Shown here one piece after another: positions 1 to 11,958 of a DNA stretch of 64,000 nucleotides (positions are counted from its first letter, which is position 1; the number at the start of each line of letters is the position of its first letter). Origin of the DNA: Rhizophlyctis rosea (lineage: Eukaryota > Chytridiomycota > Chytridiomycetes > Rhizophlyctidales > Rhizophlyctidaceae). The notes beneath the pieces are model-generated. The model was not told where the DNA came from and ran no database searches. It saw nothing but the letters and a program-made list of their open reading frames with translations. The position numbers and the translations under genes are program-made. The stretch covers positions 1 through 64,000 of the forward strand of contig JADGJC010000043.1 in assembly GCA_027596075.1 (NCBI GenBank), read 5' to 3'.

Positions 1-1329
1 CGTACCGAGGTTAGGAGTAGACATACACCGTGCAAGGCGAGCTCTTCTGATCTCCGGTTTATCATAGCTATGAGAGAATCTCGACAGACAGCAGTATCAA
101 CCTTCAGCCTTCAGCCTGAGCTGTGGTGTACACAAATGGTGACACTCTTCAAATATGGACCGCCTTTCACTGTCGAAACCTTGAGATAGTCTCCCACCAT
201 GCCTGCCGCAGTGATTCTTGCAGCGTTGCAGCTTGTCCTTCCTAGCAATCGGCGTGTAAATCATATCGATTTTGGGATCACGCCAACTTGAGAGCTTGGC
301 CTTTCTCTAGCAGGTTCCACATCATAGTTCGAAGCGGAAACCGCTTGGAGCAGGACCAATGTGCACTTTTGAGCTGCTCTGTGCCATGAGAGCTGCATGC
401 TGCTTCCACATAGCTCTGCAAAGCCTAAGCCTGTTCAAATCAGTAAAGCTGAGTGATCACGGCGATTTGATACTGGGCGCAGAAGATTTAAGATATGGAA
501 AGACTATTGATCGTCAATAGTTTTTGCTCGGAGGATGTTGGATGTTGGTGGCGGGTAAAAAATGTATCAGCGAGAGCAATTAGGCTTCTGTCAACTATGT
601 ATAATGCGAGAGAACTCGTTCAGGTGGCCAATGTTCGATGTAAACAAACATTGGACGCTGACCAATGGCTCCAATGGTGTGTCCGAACTCTCGATCTGCC
701 ATTGCATCAGTGTGGCGCATGCACCCAATAGACCCATTTTAGGTTGCATTGCGTATATCCGAGTGGATGGTTTCAGTGGGCTGGCGCGATCGAATTGCCG
801 ATAGAAGTTTGCTGCGCCCCAGTCTTGACTCTGCCAACAGGGTTCTGCCTCCCTCCCTCCGCGCATACAGATAGATACCTTCGCAACTCTTCCCACGCCT
901 TTTCTACTTTCCACGTCACAACCGAGTATAGAGCATAGCACTACTCAACCACTCCCTGCATAGAAAAGCCCGTAGGTTTCATGAACATTGCCATGGTTTA
1001 CGGGTATGGCACTAATGCATTAGATAACATTGCTAACAAGTTTTCCCTTTCCTTCATATGATTGTTTTCGGTGAACGATATTCCCGACGCACATAAACAT
1101 ACTTCAAACTAGCAGTAATAACCCGGACATAGAAACAGGTATGTAGCACACCAATATCGCGCGCCATGCAGTATGCCGGCAGCTGCATGCGTCATATGTT
1201 CACGAACTTGGACACTGACATATGCTTTTGCCTCCACACCCTTAGCTAATAAAGGTCATAACTCGAAGTTCTTTATTCAAAGCAGCCTTCGCTTTCTGAC
1301 TTGGAAGCATTGATTTGCAGATTTGTCAT
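1..1329. other. No gene seen in the left flank
   Basis: The open frames here are short (up to 116 codons), overlap on opposite strands, and match no family I recognise. No tRNA, repeat array or clear promoter stands out. An ATG at 1330 opens a 17-codon frame that could be a first exon of the next gene. Confidence 0.4.
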
Positions 1330-1464
1330 ATGGGGGACGATACCGAAGAGGACACTGCCGCGAGAGCGGCTCAGCCTGAGGTGAAAGCGCAGTGCACAAA
1401 CGTTATACAATCAATCACACTTCTTAGCAGCTCCATGCAATGATACTACCGACAGGTTGCTCTT

Positions 1465-4400
1465 ATGTCTGAGAATGAGTGGAAGGAATTTTGCGAGGCG
1501 CAGGCGCAGCAGCTGATGGTATGTGGCCGTGTTGTCTTTACAAGATTATCTTCCAATTGCCATCCGACCTCACAGAGACCCCTTTCTCTGATGGCAGCTT
1601 CAACGCAAAACAAATTCCCTAGAAAACAAGTTGAAAACACGCGTATCCGCCCAGCAACTCGTTCAAGCGGGAGCAAAAGCAGCCAAACTTGCCTGCATGA
1701 TTGTTACGTCCAGCGAATTCCGCAGCACTTTGCGCGAAGTCAGTTCGATCATTCAAGGTTTGTTTACATTCCTTCGCCAATTCGTGCACTTCTACCATTA
1801 ACAATGGAGCCTCGCACCATCAGAGGTCCTCCGAAGTAACGTTGAGAACGCCAGCGACGATCTTGCCAATGACCCCAACGTTTCCGAGAGTGTTCGTGCT
1901 GCTGCCGCAAAGACTTGCGATGCCACCGCCAACAACGACCTTCACGGTGCCGCACAACAGTTAAAAGGAGAGGTGCAGGGGCAGGAGTACAAGGAGCAAG
2001 CCAAGCAGCAAATCCAGGGCGCAAAGGAGCAGGCACAAGGTCAAGCACAGCACGAGCAGCACCTCCCTGAGGACAAGGTCAACAAGTTCTCCGACGTCAC
2101 CCGCAACACCTCGGCCAAGTTGTACACCGGCGAGCAAACTCCCGGCCAGATGGCCAACGACGCTCTCAGCCAGCTTTCTGGCCAGGCCAAGGGCAACGCG
2201 CAACCCTTGACCGGACAAGCCAAGGGCACCGCACAAGCCGGCGCTCAGCAGGCCAAGGAACAGCTTGCGCCCCTCAAGGACACCGCCGCCCGTGTCGGTC
2301 AAAAGCTCGCTGACATGCCGCCCGAGGAGCGGGACGAGATTATCCGCCGTTTCAAGACAGTTGCCAAGGTATGCATCTTGAATTCTACTTTCAATGAGGA
2401 TTCGCTCTAATTTATGGATTTCGAATAGACCCTGCAAAACAAGCCCGAGTTCCAGCGCGCCTTCGGTGATCTCACCTCCCTTCTTTGCGAATTGAGCACC
2501 AAGGCTGATACTGCCGCCGACACCGTTGTCGAGAAGGTCACTGATGCTCCCATGGACCCCAAGAAGTTGGACACCACTGAAGAGGCTACCTTTGCCGCTC
2601 TCAACGCCAAGAAGTTGATAGAGAACGTCGCCAACAGCAGGTCCCTCGATCCCCTCATCCGCTCCGTCACCGACTTCGCCGACAAGGCTCGCTCTGATGA
2701 CGAGCTGACTACCTTCTGGACCGATCTCAGCAGCTTCATCACCCGCTCCTTCACCGACCCTGCCTACACCCACCAATCCGACTACGAGAAGACTGCCCAA
2801 GACCTCGTCGTCCCAGGTCGAAAGGGTCTCTCCAAGTACGATTACTACACCCAAAAGATCACATACGAGGCCTCAACCTTCGCAGACGCCTTGGCTTCCC
2901 ACCGTGCCACCGCAAACCTCGCCTCAGAAGTAAACATAGCCTTTTCCGAATTGTCTCTGGACAATAGGGCACCTACATTCCATCCCGAGTTGCTCCGCGA
3001 CCTCGCCAAGATCGCTCCCGCCATTGCCGACAGGTTGGCGTGCGAAACCGAAATCAACGATGGTATCTACCACATGACCTTCGACAACATCGTTCTGCAC
3101 TCTACCATCCTTCCCGAGTACATACGCGTTGTAGCCGACACCACCGTCGACGACGCGCGAAATGGCTTTAAAGATCAGCCTAACTCCAACATCTACTTTG
3201 AGATGTAAGTCTTGTGCAGTACGTGTTAGTTCACCCGTTTAGCACAAACTCATTCATTTTCCCTTCCCCAGCTCCCACATTGAGGCCTCCGCCCGTGATG
3301 TTGCATGGCTCGTTAACAAGCACTCCAATTTCTTCAAGGCCGGCGACGTCGGTCTCGCCGACTTCGACATCAAGGACCCGGGGTTGACCGTCCGGGTAGA
3401 AATATCCGCCAGCGCCTTGTCTGACTACACCGGAGCTCGGTCCGCGGAACATTCCTCCTTTCTCCCACTCTCGTGCCAAGTAATATTGTCAGACCTAGAC
3501 CTCCATCTCCACAGCTCCGACAACGACTTCCTCTACAAGGTTGCCAAGTCCGTCATGGAAGAAGCATTCAGGAACCATGTCGCGGATAGTGTGAAGAGTG
3601 CACTTGGGGATGTGGTGCTGAAGTTGAATAAGGACGGGATGGATTTGGTAAGGTGTTAAGACATCTGACCCACAGCAATCTCACACAAACCTATGATGGC
3701 CATTGCTTCTTGCAGGAGGAAGTGTGGGCAGAACGAAAGGCGGCGCTGGTAGCAAGGGCCAATGTGAATATGAAGAAGGCTTTTCAGCGGAGGAAGGAGC
3801 TATTGGAGGAGGTGCAGAAGCTGTCCAATGAACTAAAGGAAAGCAGGAGTAGTCTACAATCACTCCAGGACGAGGCAGCAGCTGCTGAGGTTGAACAGAA
3901 GGAGAAACAGAAAGAGATTGAAGGTTTGCGTCCTGCTTTGCTGACGTAAGGACAAAATGCGAGGGCTTGGAAAGAGCACTGGTGGAGGTGGAGCGTCGCC
4001 TGAAAGAGGTAACAACAAGGATCAATTTGAGACGTTGGTTGGGTGAGTGACGTGCAGAAATCCAACATTTACCTGGAACTAATATGTTGCACAGAGGGTT
4101 TTGCTGAAGCCATGAACACTCGTAAGACGACCATTACCGCAAGGCTCAAATACATCATGGAACGACGAGGCCGCTACACCCTGATCGACACGCTTCTGAA
4201 TCAACTTCATCGTGATAAGAAGTTCGACTCAGACCTGTGCAGAGACGAGTTCCTCCTCCTCTTCCCGGCATGTTGCAAAGCGGTCCACTTGGACATGGAC
4301 GCTACCCCTGGTAACGCGTTTGACTTTTCCGAGATTGATGGTGCTACCTCGCTCGATGGATACTTCAGGAATAAAGACGCATTGGAAGAACTCTACATCA

Positions 4401-4755
4401 ACAAATATCAAGCGTCGGTATTGAAAGGTCTTCAAAGAACGTATGGAAGCTTTGATGTCGATTTGGACCGTAAGTCAGGAATTAACATGACATGATGCCT
4501 TAAGTGTTCCAGACCTTATTTTTGTTATATATTTACTCACTAGCTGATGTACTGCTCAAAGAGACCTGGCCCACCTTTTCGAGGGCGGATGAGGAGGCGT
4601 TGAACTCGGAGGCAGATGGGTTTCAGAGAGGGATCCGAGAGGCGCGTCGAGTCGACAGGGCCAGGCCGGCGGACAATCGTATGAATTGTTACGAACCGTA
4701 TCAGCAGACAGGCCCAGCTAGGGGTGGGGAGTATTATCGACCAGGAAGGCGTTAA
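1465..4755 (+). CDS. HAM1-like protein with BPI/LBP-like lipid-binding domain, 9 exons
   Basis: The proposed join is 1465-1518, 1598-1757, 1824-2368, 2429-3204, 3272-3647, 3716-3923, 3977-4042, 4095-4469 and 4544-4755. It stays in frame and gives 923 residues. The first third is rich in Gln, Lys and Ala, with repeated GQAKG/QQAKEQ motifs like LEA proteins. Residues of about 512-640 contain RDVAWLVNKHS, VGLADFDIKDPGLTV and LHLHSSDNDFLYKVAKSV, the pattern of fungal HAM1-like proteins whose core resembles the BPI/LBP lipid-binding fold. A charged coiled coil follows at about 637-735, then an unrecognised C-terminal region. An upstream exon 1330-1380 joined to 1456 is in frame and would add 20 residues, but its donor (GTGAAA) is weak. 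The 53-nt intron 3924-3976 is the least certain, so the tail could belong to a separate gene. A role in lipid binding or membrane stress is inferred from the family only. Confidence 0.75.
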
Positions 4756-4969
4756 AGAATGGACTTTACTTTGAGATGATACAACTTGCTGTGAACGCAA
4801 CTACTCAATTGTGGAAGGCTACGTTACTTCTCAGTAGTGCCCGGGCAACCATGCACTTCCATGAGTAAAGGGCAGCAAGGCAAACCTCTGCAAAAACTTC
4901 GCAATGTCTTCTGTCGCAACACAAACAAATTCGTCACCATGATTTGTATTAAGAAGAATCTTTACATGG
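4756..4969. other. Short spacer between the HAM1-like gene and repeat copy 1
   Basis: This spacer holds the 3' flank of the HAM1-like gene. I see no feature in it. Confidence 0.4.
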
Positions 4970-5711
4970 GTGTTATGGAATGGGGAACAGGTTGGCTCTG
5001 TCTTTATAGAAGCTTGCCACCCTCATGATCAAAGTCATGGCGACATTACAGCCTTCCCCAGACTGCCCTACACGAACTGAGGGTCGTACGAACAAATACC
5101 GAGAGGAGGCAAGAAAGCGATTATGGGCGTCCGTTGCAACTATCACTACCACCCGGCTGTGACATCTCCCCCCGTGAAACGGCTAAGAGAGTGCTCTCCC
5201 ACCAAGAACAAGGCCCTTATCCTCCCCTAACGGCTCAGAGAAGTGCCTTGCCTCGCGAGCATAGTGAATCGTTGGTCTTGAAACTTGAATCTTGATGTGC
5301 GGGCGAAAGACCGTAAGGGAATGCGAAAAGTGTGGACGTGACCGTCCATGCGAGACTGTTTCGAATACCGTAGACCAAACGACGGCCACTTTCGATGTTG
5401 TAGGTGCTATTGTCATGTGAAGTGGGTATCGCAATCAACCAAAGGAATACACCGTTACTGCCGAAGGCCCCCTCTATCCACAAATGGACAGAGTTCAAAC
5501 CGGAGTGGGGAGACAGTAACATCTCGGCCGCAAAAGCGGTGTGCGAGCAAAAAGCTCGGACGTCGGGGCCCAACTTCGAGACGATAGCCGACGTGGGGAG
5601 CCGGAATCTCGAAGCCTTGTCGGGAGGCCAAATGTTTCACCCGGGGGTCGAACCCGGTCAATGCCCAAAAGCAGTGAAACGTGTTAGGAGGCCTGACAAG
5701 GACACCGAGAA
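4970..5711 (-). mobile_element. Structured dispersed repeat, copy 1 (inverted relative to copy 2)
   Basis: Read on the minus strand, this stretch aligns with 20561-21315 along its length. It begins with CTCGG-TCCTT and a mini-tRNA fold, followed by a stem CTTCGAGA/TCTCGAAG, a T5-loop hairpin, a CCGC/GCGG hairpin and an outer stem GTTACTG/CAGTAAC. The blocks at about 5042-5088 and 5163-5200 are nearly identical to copy 2. It ends near a TATA-like motif (plus-strand 5003-5008). It encodes no protein that I can see. The distance from mini-tRNA to TATA-like motif (677 nt) matches copy 2 (680 nt). A SINE-like or other non-autonomous element is the likeliest class, but neither the boundaries nor target-site duplications are established. 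Confidence 0.6.
5634..5680 (-). ncRNA. Mini-tRNA-like fold, copy 1 (acceptor stem, small hairpin, T-arm)
   Basis: On the minus strand GTTTCAC pairs perfectly with GTGAAAC. Between them lie a TGC/GCA mini-hairpin and a T-arm CCGGG/CCCGG with loop TTCGACC. There is no room for both a D-arm and an anticodon arm, so this is not a normal tRNA. Expression is not shown. Confidence 0.55.
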
Positions 5712-5739
5712 ATGACTAGTAGGATGAATGATGCGTGGT

Positions 5740-5839
5740 CGAGTCAAGATGGATGATGGATGGTCGAGTTGAGATGGATGATGGAATGAATATGGATGGA
5801 TGGATGGAGGGAGGGATGGATGGATGGATGGATGTATGG
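5740..5839. repeat. ATGG/TGGA microsatellite
   Basis: Imperfect GATGGA units give way to a cleaner tetranucleotide run at about 5791-5839, with a GGAGGGAGGG interruption. It abuts the mini-tRNA end of repeat copy 1. A similar ATGG run sits just before copy 3. Confidence 0.85.
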
Positions 5840-6336
5840 TATGAGGAGGAGAGTAAAGAGATGAAGGAAGTGTCCGAGGTCTGGGGTTGATTTGGCGGGT
5901 CCAATGTCCAATCTCCATGATCACGTGGACCATTACATAATCCATTACCGTGCCACTAGGAGGTCTGTGACAAACGACGGCCCCTGATGCCATTTGACAG
6001 TGAACCTCCTTGTGAAGTTGTTCCCAATGCGCTCAGAATGATTGAAAGCAAATGCAAATATTACAGGTATTTACAGGGGGGAATCCCCTCTGAGGGGAAA
6101 GAAGGGTACTACTAATCCGTGCAAGTAAGCGTATTCCCGTTCCCCACCAGAAACTTTTTATATGATTTTCTTTTATGTCAATTATTTTTTTGGTATTTCG
6201 TTTTGAGTGTTGCTGTTCTTCCGTGCGTTGATGTTTTATACGTGCCCATGCCATGCAAAATGCAAAAATACCCATCCTTCCATGCAAAAAAAGTGAAGTA
6301 AAGCATCACCGTCCTCCACACTCCACCCCAAGCCCC
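5840..6336. other. Spacer, no gene seen
   Basis: AT-rich sequence downstream of the XPB gene. The open frames are short and I see no recognisable feature. Confidence 0.4.
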
Positions 6337-9335
6337 TCACCTCCCACTCCTCCACTGATTCATCAACTTCTGCCCAGCAGTCTTGATCTTCGTCCCCTCC
6401 TCCTCCTTCTTCTTCGCCGCCCCACCATCCCCCCTCCCCTTCCCCCGTCCCGCCCCACCACCCCTCCCACGTCCCCACCCCCCGCCGCGTTTCAACAACT
6501 GTCCCGCAATATCATCAATCGCAGCCGTCACTTCCTCCTCATTGCCATCATCCTCTCCAGCCCGCAACACCTGCTGGAGGAGCTCTTCCTGCTGTGCGGG
6601 CGTGGAGTAATGCAGTTTGGTGCGTTCTTTGGGCGAGATGAGTTGGTCCAGTGTTGGGATCACCTGTGAGATGAGAGGTACGAGTGACGACAACCCGATG
6701 TGTAAGAAGGAATGGACAAAAGCAACCATACACCAGGTGAGAAGCACAAGAGAAAAAACAAACCTTATACTCATACCCCTGATCAATCAAAAACGTCTTT
6801 CTCTTCGCACTAAACTGCACCTCATCCGTATCCCGACTCACAAGCGTAAAGAACCGACTCCTGAACCCTTCCTCATTCCTCCTCTTCGCTCGCAAAATCC
6901 GTCCCATCCGCTGCGCTTCCTGCCTCCGACTCCCAAACTGACTGCTGATCTGGATCAGGCACGTCGCTTCCGGGAGATCCAGACTCGTGTCTCCGACTTT
7001 GCTCAGAAACACCGTGCGGTACGCCGGGTTTTGCCCCGCGCGGAATTGGTTCAGGACCGCGGTGCGTTCTTGGTGGGACGTGCCTCCGAAGATGTAGGGG
7101 CGGCCGAGCTTTTTGGCGTAGTGCTGGCAGCGAGAGTATATGAGTGATTTGCTGCATAATACAACATTGGAACGAATCCAGCATACCTCAAGCGAGAAGA
7201 CATTGTCGGAAAAGACAATGATCTTGTCCCCCAACCTCTCCCGCTCTCGAATGAGATACTCGCACGCCATGAACTTGTTCGGATTCATCGCGGCCAACAG
7301 ACGCTTGTGACTAGTGAGGGAAGATAAGCCAAAGCCATTCGTGAAACCTCTTCCACCAAAACCTACCCAGTTTTTGCCCTCATGTACTCTTCGTAGAAGC
7401 TCGAAGTCATGGGACACCATATCTCCGTCGCCTAGCAATCAGAAAGAATCAACGTCAACTCCAATCGGACAATCACTTTCACACCCAAAGAGCTGAATCT
7501 CAGACAAGGAGAAAACCCCTCCCAAAAACTCACCTCAACCTTAGCAATATGCCCCCGATTCGCCAAATCCATCCAATTAGCCTCATAAAGCTTCGGCCCA
7601 ATCAAGAAATTCAAATCCTCAATCTTATCATCCTCCCTCAACAGCGTCGCCGTCAATCCCAACTTCGTATGCGCCGCCACCGTCGTAATCACCCTCCGAA
7701 ACACATTCGCCGGAACAACATGCACTTCATCGAGAATCAGAAGCCCCCACTCCCGGTTCCGGATGAAGTTGAGCATCTTGTCGGTTTCCGCGGCGCGTTT
7801 GCCGGAGTGCGAGATCATGGTGTAGGTTGAGATGAGAATGCCGGCTTCGCCTTGGAACTGTTAATTATGATTATCGGGAGAGATTGAGAGTTGATTGAGG
7901 AAGGGTTGTTCTCTGCAAAAAAAAAAAAAAAAAGTGCCATACAGTGTATCCCTACCTTCTTCTTCTCATCCGAAGTAAACTTCGCAATCTGCGGATCCTT
8001 CACACTACTCCAATTCTTGAACTCCTTCGCCCACTGCTCCACACTCAACGCACTAGTACACAACACCAACGTACTCTTCCTCACCGTACACGCCGCCGTA
8101 ATCCCCACAAGCGTCTTGCCCGCCCCCGTCGGCAAAACAATAATCCCACTCCTGGCCCGCCCGCCACCACCACCAAACATCTTGCTCAAACTCTTCTCCT
8201 GGTAGTCCCGAATGACCGTCTTGGGACTCAGGTCAATCTCCAAGTTCGGGTTGACCTCGTCATGGCGGAAGTCGTATTCTTCCATCAGGGTCTGTTGCAT
8301 TTCTATGCATCGTTTTTTCACTTCCTCGACTTTCGTTTTGGAGATTTCGAAGGAGTGCGTGAAGTCGGATTCGGCGTCCGCATCATCTTCTTCGTCTTCG
8401 CGGTCGAGGGTGATGATGGTGGAGAACTCGTCGGGGGCTGATGATGCGGCTGAGGCGCCGTTTGTTGCGGTGGTTGTGGAGGTGCCGTTGGTGTGCACGC
8501 CCGCGGGGAGAAAGTTCTGACGCGGTCGGCCGTTGAGGGCAAAGGTGTCAACTTCGTTGTCGCGGACGATGCGCGAGCCCGAAATGATGGGGTCGCGGAG
8601 GAGGTCACGTAGGATGTCGGGGTAGCTGGACTCGATGAAGTAACTGTATCAACGGAGCGGAATACATCAATACATGGTTTATAGGTCCGTATTTCACAAC
8701 TGATTGTTCATTGACTCCCACTTCGCGAGAGAGTATACACACCTGTTGTGCTTAAGCACCAACTTCACCTTCCCATACGCCTGGGTATACTGCTTGATAG
8801 CCCTAATAACCTTCTCCGGAACTTTCACCTTCGAAAACCTCTCTAAAACATCCAAAATCGTATCCTTTTCCATCCCAACCGACACCGCCGCATACAACGA
8901 ATAAGGCGTCAACTTGAACTCATGCATCCTCGCCGGCCGACTCACGGGCTCCGCAATCGTGATCAAGAAGTCCTGCGCCTGTGCGGCATAGGGGGAGAAC
9001 GCTTCGAGGATGATGCGGCCGTCTTCGCATACCCACATTGGGCGGACTTTGTTGTCGGGTTTGAGGGTGAGGTAGGAGAAGTCGTTGTGGTTGGCGGATT
9101 GGAAGATTGAGGTTGCTTCGTCGGTTATGGTGCGGTGTTCGGAGGTGTCGGTTATGTCTTTGAAGTCGAGGGAGGCTTGGTGGGGGAGGAGGACGGGACC
9201 GCCATCGTCGTCTGAGGCGTCGTCCTCCTGGGGAGGTGGGGAGGGGATGTAGTTTGATGTGTCGGTGTTGAGGACTTTGAATCTTTTTGGAGGTGGGGTT
9301 TCGGTGGGAAGAGCTGGAAATCGGTTGAACGACAT
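6337..9335 (-). CDS. SSL2: TFIIH DNA helicase/translocase XPB (Ssl2/Rad25)
   Basis: This is the ATP-dependent 3'-5' translocase of TFIIH, acting in promoter opening and nucleotide excision repair in the nucleus. Seven exons fit in frame: 9335-8743, 8643-7956, 7857-7534, 7431-7367, 7310-7187, 7123-6764 and 6663-6337. They give 826 residues, the usual family size. The N-terminal domain includes [17 protein letters not shown]. Walker A is LPTGAGKT with its Lys near residue 373. The helicase box is DEVH near 469. Motif III is [10 protein letters not shown]. Later motifs include [24 protein letters not shown] and [15 protein letters not shown]. The C-terminus is Lys/Gly-rich. Intron 2 (7955-7858) contains a long homopolymer A/T run. 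The assignment is firm; only splice details are inferred. Confidence 0.95.
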
Positions 9336-10280
9336 AACACAATTTCGAGGTTTGAAAGGGCGTATGGTGCAATTAAATGTGAAAAGTCAATTCAAGAAGA
9401 CAGCAACATTGTAACAAGTCGTATGTATCACATACGTCGTTTGAGAACAATCCTATTTGCACTCATTCTTCGCCTTATCGCCAACCGTCGGACTACCGAA
9501 GGCAAGTGACGGGGCGAGAACAAGACAATAGGGACCGAGCCGTTACACAAATAGGTTGGTGTTCAGATATACTTATTCCAAGAACTTGTACTGTGTATAT
9601 CTGTTGAACAAAGTTTGTCAACCTCACTGTTCACGACAATTGGATGGGAGTGGTTGATGGAGCTTTCAAACAACAGCAGATGGATGACTCAAAACACTGT
9701 TCTCCTGTCATCCAACCGAAAGTAACAGTTGCTTCATACAGGCAAGGGCTTGCAGGTACCTCTCAACCAAAGCGCACAAGCGGTTACTCCCACCGTGTGT
9801 TACGCACCCACCTTTTATCAAAGTATATTGGACCACTTTGACATTCAAACCCAAAATTGTAGCGGAGAGAGTGGAGTCTGAAAAGAAGCTGCAGGAAATC
9901 TGGTGAAACCAGATATAGCAATCGCGAAGCCACTTCTAGAGGCACAGCATGTGGCACGGCTTGTGGCTAGCATGGCCATGCGTGGTGTTGCCAAGGATTC
10001 AATATCAAAATATCATTGAAGTTGTCATTATGGACTTTTGCGCAGTCAGAACTAGCGAAGAATGCACCATGTCATGCTTATTCATATACATTTAATGTGA
10101 GACGCAAAGATGCGATACTGCAAAATCGGACTACCATCCGCATGCCGCCAATTGCATCCCACCTACCGATTTCTATCTACCTAATTTGTACAAAGCTCCA
10201 ATCTCACTATCTCAGAGCGCTCGCGTCCCTACCCATTCACATGGCCCTTGCAATGCCAAGAAAACGCCTCGGCCCACCCC
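9336..10280. other. Intergenic, no gene seen
   Basis: It lies upstream of XPB and downstream of the E2 gene. The open frames are short and unrecognisable, and I see no RNA gene. Confidence 0.4.
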
Positions 10281-11360
10281 TCACAACCTCCGAAGGGTTC
10301 TCTTCTTGTCCGCCCTCGCCAGTTCAAGCTTGCTCATGGCGGACGCGGGCCTCTTGTTACTGACAGGTTTGCTCTTGGGGCTCGTAAACCCGCCGTTGCT
10401 GGCCCCGAGAACTTGATCCCCGGGTTCGCCACTCCCCGCCGGGGGCGATGATCCCCGAACCGACGCTGCAGCCTGCGGCCTCACTCCCACCAACACACTC
10501 GCCCCGTTGCTCCCACCAGCCTTCGACGACGCCGACGCCGACCCACTCCCACTGAGGATAACTGCCGGGGTCTTGAACTGGACTCTTGCGGCATTCGACA
10601 CGGCATGGACTTGGGTATAGACCGCGGCTCTCGCTTGGAATCTTGCCATATCCTCATGGAACAGCTTTGCAGCCTCCTCGTTCAAGGCCGAGTCAGGGTT
10701 TGGTGTGAAGAGGAGGGATTTGATGGTGAGGAAGACGTATTCTAGGGAGGAGGTCGAGGTCCAGTCCTTTTTGAGGGTGTTGACACATATTTGGCCGGAA
10801 GGGGAGATGTTTGGGTGGAAGATTTTGGTGAGGAAGTAACCTGGTGGCGCGCGATTGTCAGCATTCATTCATCTTGTTTGTGAGACAGCCAGTAACGCTT
10901 CCCATCCTTTACGTACCTTTGGGAGGAGCTTGAGGAAAGTGAGGGCCGAGCTTGAGTTGGACGCGGAAGACGCCACCAGCGAAGGGTGTGCCTACGGGAC
11001 CCTGGATCCAAGCCTGCACGTCACCAATGTTATCTTCATTGATGATCGGTTGGATGCCTTCTGGTGGTGATTGGTCCAGGTGGGTGAGTTCTGTTGAATG
11101 AATAATGGGTAGGACACCTGCTTAGTACGATGTTTGGAAACCGGCGGCAGTGTTGATAGCGAAAGGCACAAGTTGCAACTAAACCATATAACGACCTAGC
11201 GCCTAAGCAAGACTTTTACTCACCTTTTGCAATGCGTTTGAGAACTGATGAGGGAGTCAGGTTCTCGGTTCCAGACTGCGAAATGAAGATTACTTAGCTA
11301 TCAATGTCTGTTTGCATAGACGCAATCAGAAGGCAAGGCTGCAGCAGACAAACTCACCAT
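10281..11360 (-). CDS. UBE2S: Ubiquitin-conjugating enzyme E2 S (UBE2S-type)
   Basis: UBE2S is the E2 that extends K11-linked ubiquitin chains with the anaphase-promoting complex (APC/C). Four exons join in frame (11360-11358, 11275-11224, 11090-10917, 10840-10281), giving 262 residues. The start MSGTENLTPSSVLKRIAKE parallels the N-terminus of the animal enzyme. The UBC core has GPVGTPFAGGVF, PPKGYFLTKIFHPN and the active-site Cys in GQICVNTLKKDW. After the core comes a Ser/Ala/Gly/Pro-rich linker and a basic tail ending KKRTLRRL. In human UBE2S the same LRRL ending docks on the APC/C. The start codon forms an exon by itself, followed directly by GTGAGT. The 262-residue length exceeds the animal protein because of the linker. 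Confidence 0.93.
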
Positions 11361-11958
11361 GATACCCGTGGATGGTGAATGAAGGGACAACGATGTGCAG
11401 ATGGCGGATGGTGGTGAGTTTGATACTAGCCAAAGACAGAAGCGAGGTGCGAACGGCCAAGTGTGAGTGAGGACACTTAGTACACTTCGAGGAGGAAGGT
11501 TTGAGATGAGCGGGAGTGTCCCAGGAGTGACATGATGGTCGGCGCGGGTTGATGATTCGATGAAACTGCAAACTGCACGCTGAACTGCACGCGGCCTCGT
11601 GATCGCATTTGTCATCATGAGAGCGCGCTGACGTAATAATAGGTTAGATGCTTATGCATGGCGCATGATATATAGTCACATCCAAGCCCCACCAATGAGT
11701 GAAGCCTCGTGGCTGTGCATTCAGATTGACGCAGATTGACTCCCACCCTCTCTCTCTTGGCTGGCTTGTTTACGCGTCAATCCTCCTGGCCACTGTTTTC
11801 CCCTCACCAAAGGAAACACCTGTCAGAATTGCATCAAGAAGGAGATCCCACCTCCATTTTCTCACGGAATCGGCGAGCCCTAGATCCGCGGAAGCAGAGC
11901 TCTCTGACAACCAACCTACACACCGTGCCAAAGTCCCCTCCCTTCGGTGTCATACACG

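Noticed and set aside
1961..2854. 297-codon open frame on the minus strand
   Set aside because: It lies antisense to the HAM1-like exons, is rich in Leu/Gly/Val as expected from the complement of Gln/Lys/Ala codons, and matches no family.
5404..5715. 103-codon plus-strand open frame inside repeat copy 1
   Set aside because: It runs through the mini-tRNA fold and hairpins, is not conserved as protein in copy 2, and shows no domain.
6253..6669. 138-codon Pro/Leu/Ser-rich plus-strand frame
   Set aside because: Antisense to the Gly/Arg/Lys-rich C-terminus of XPB.
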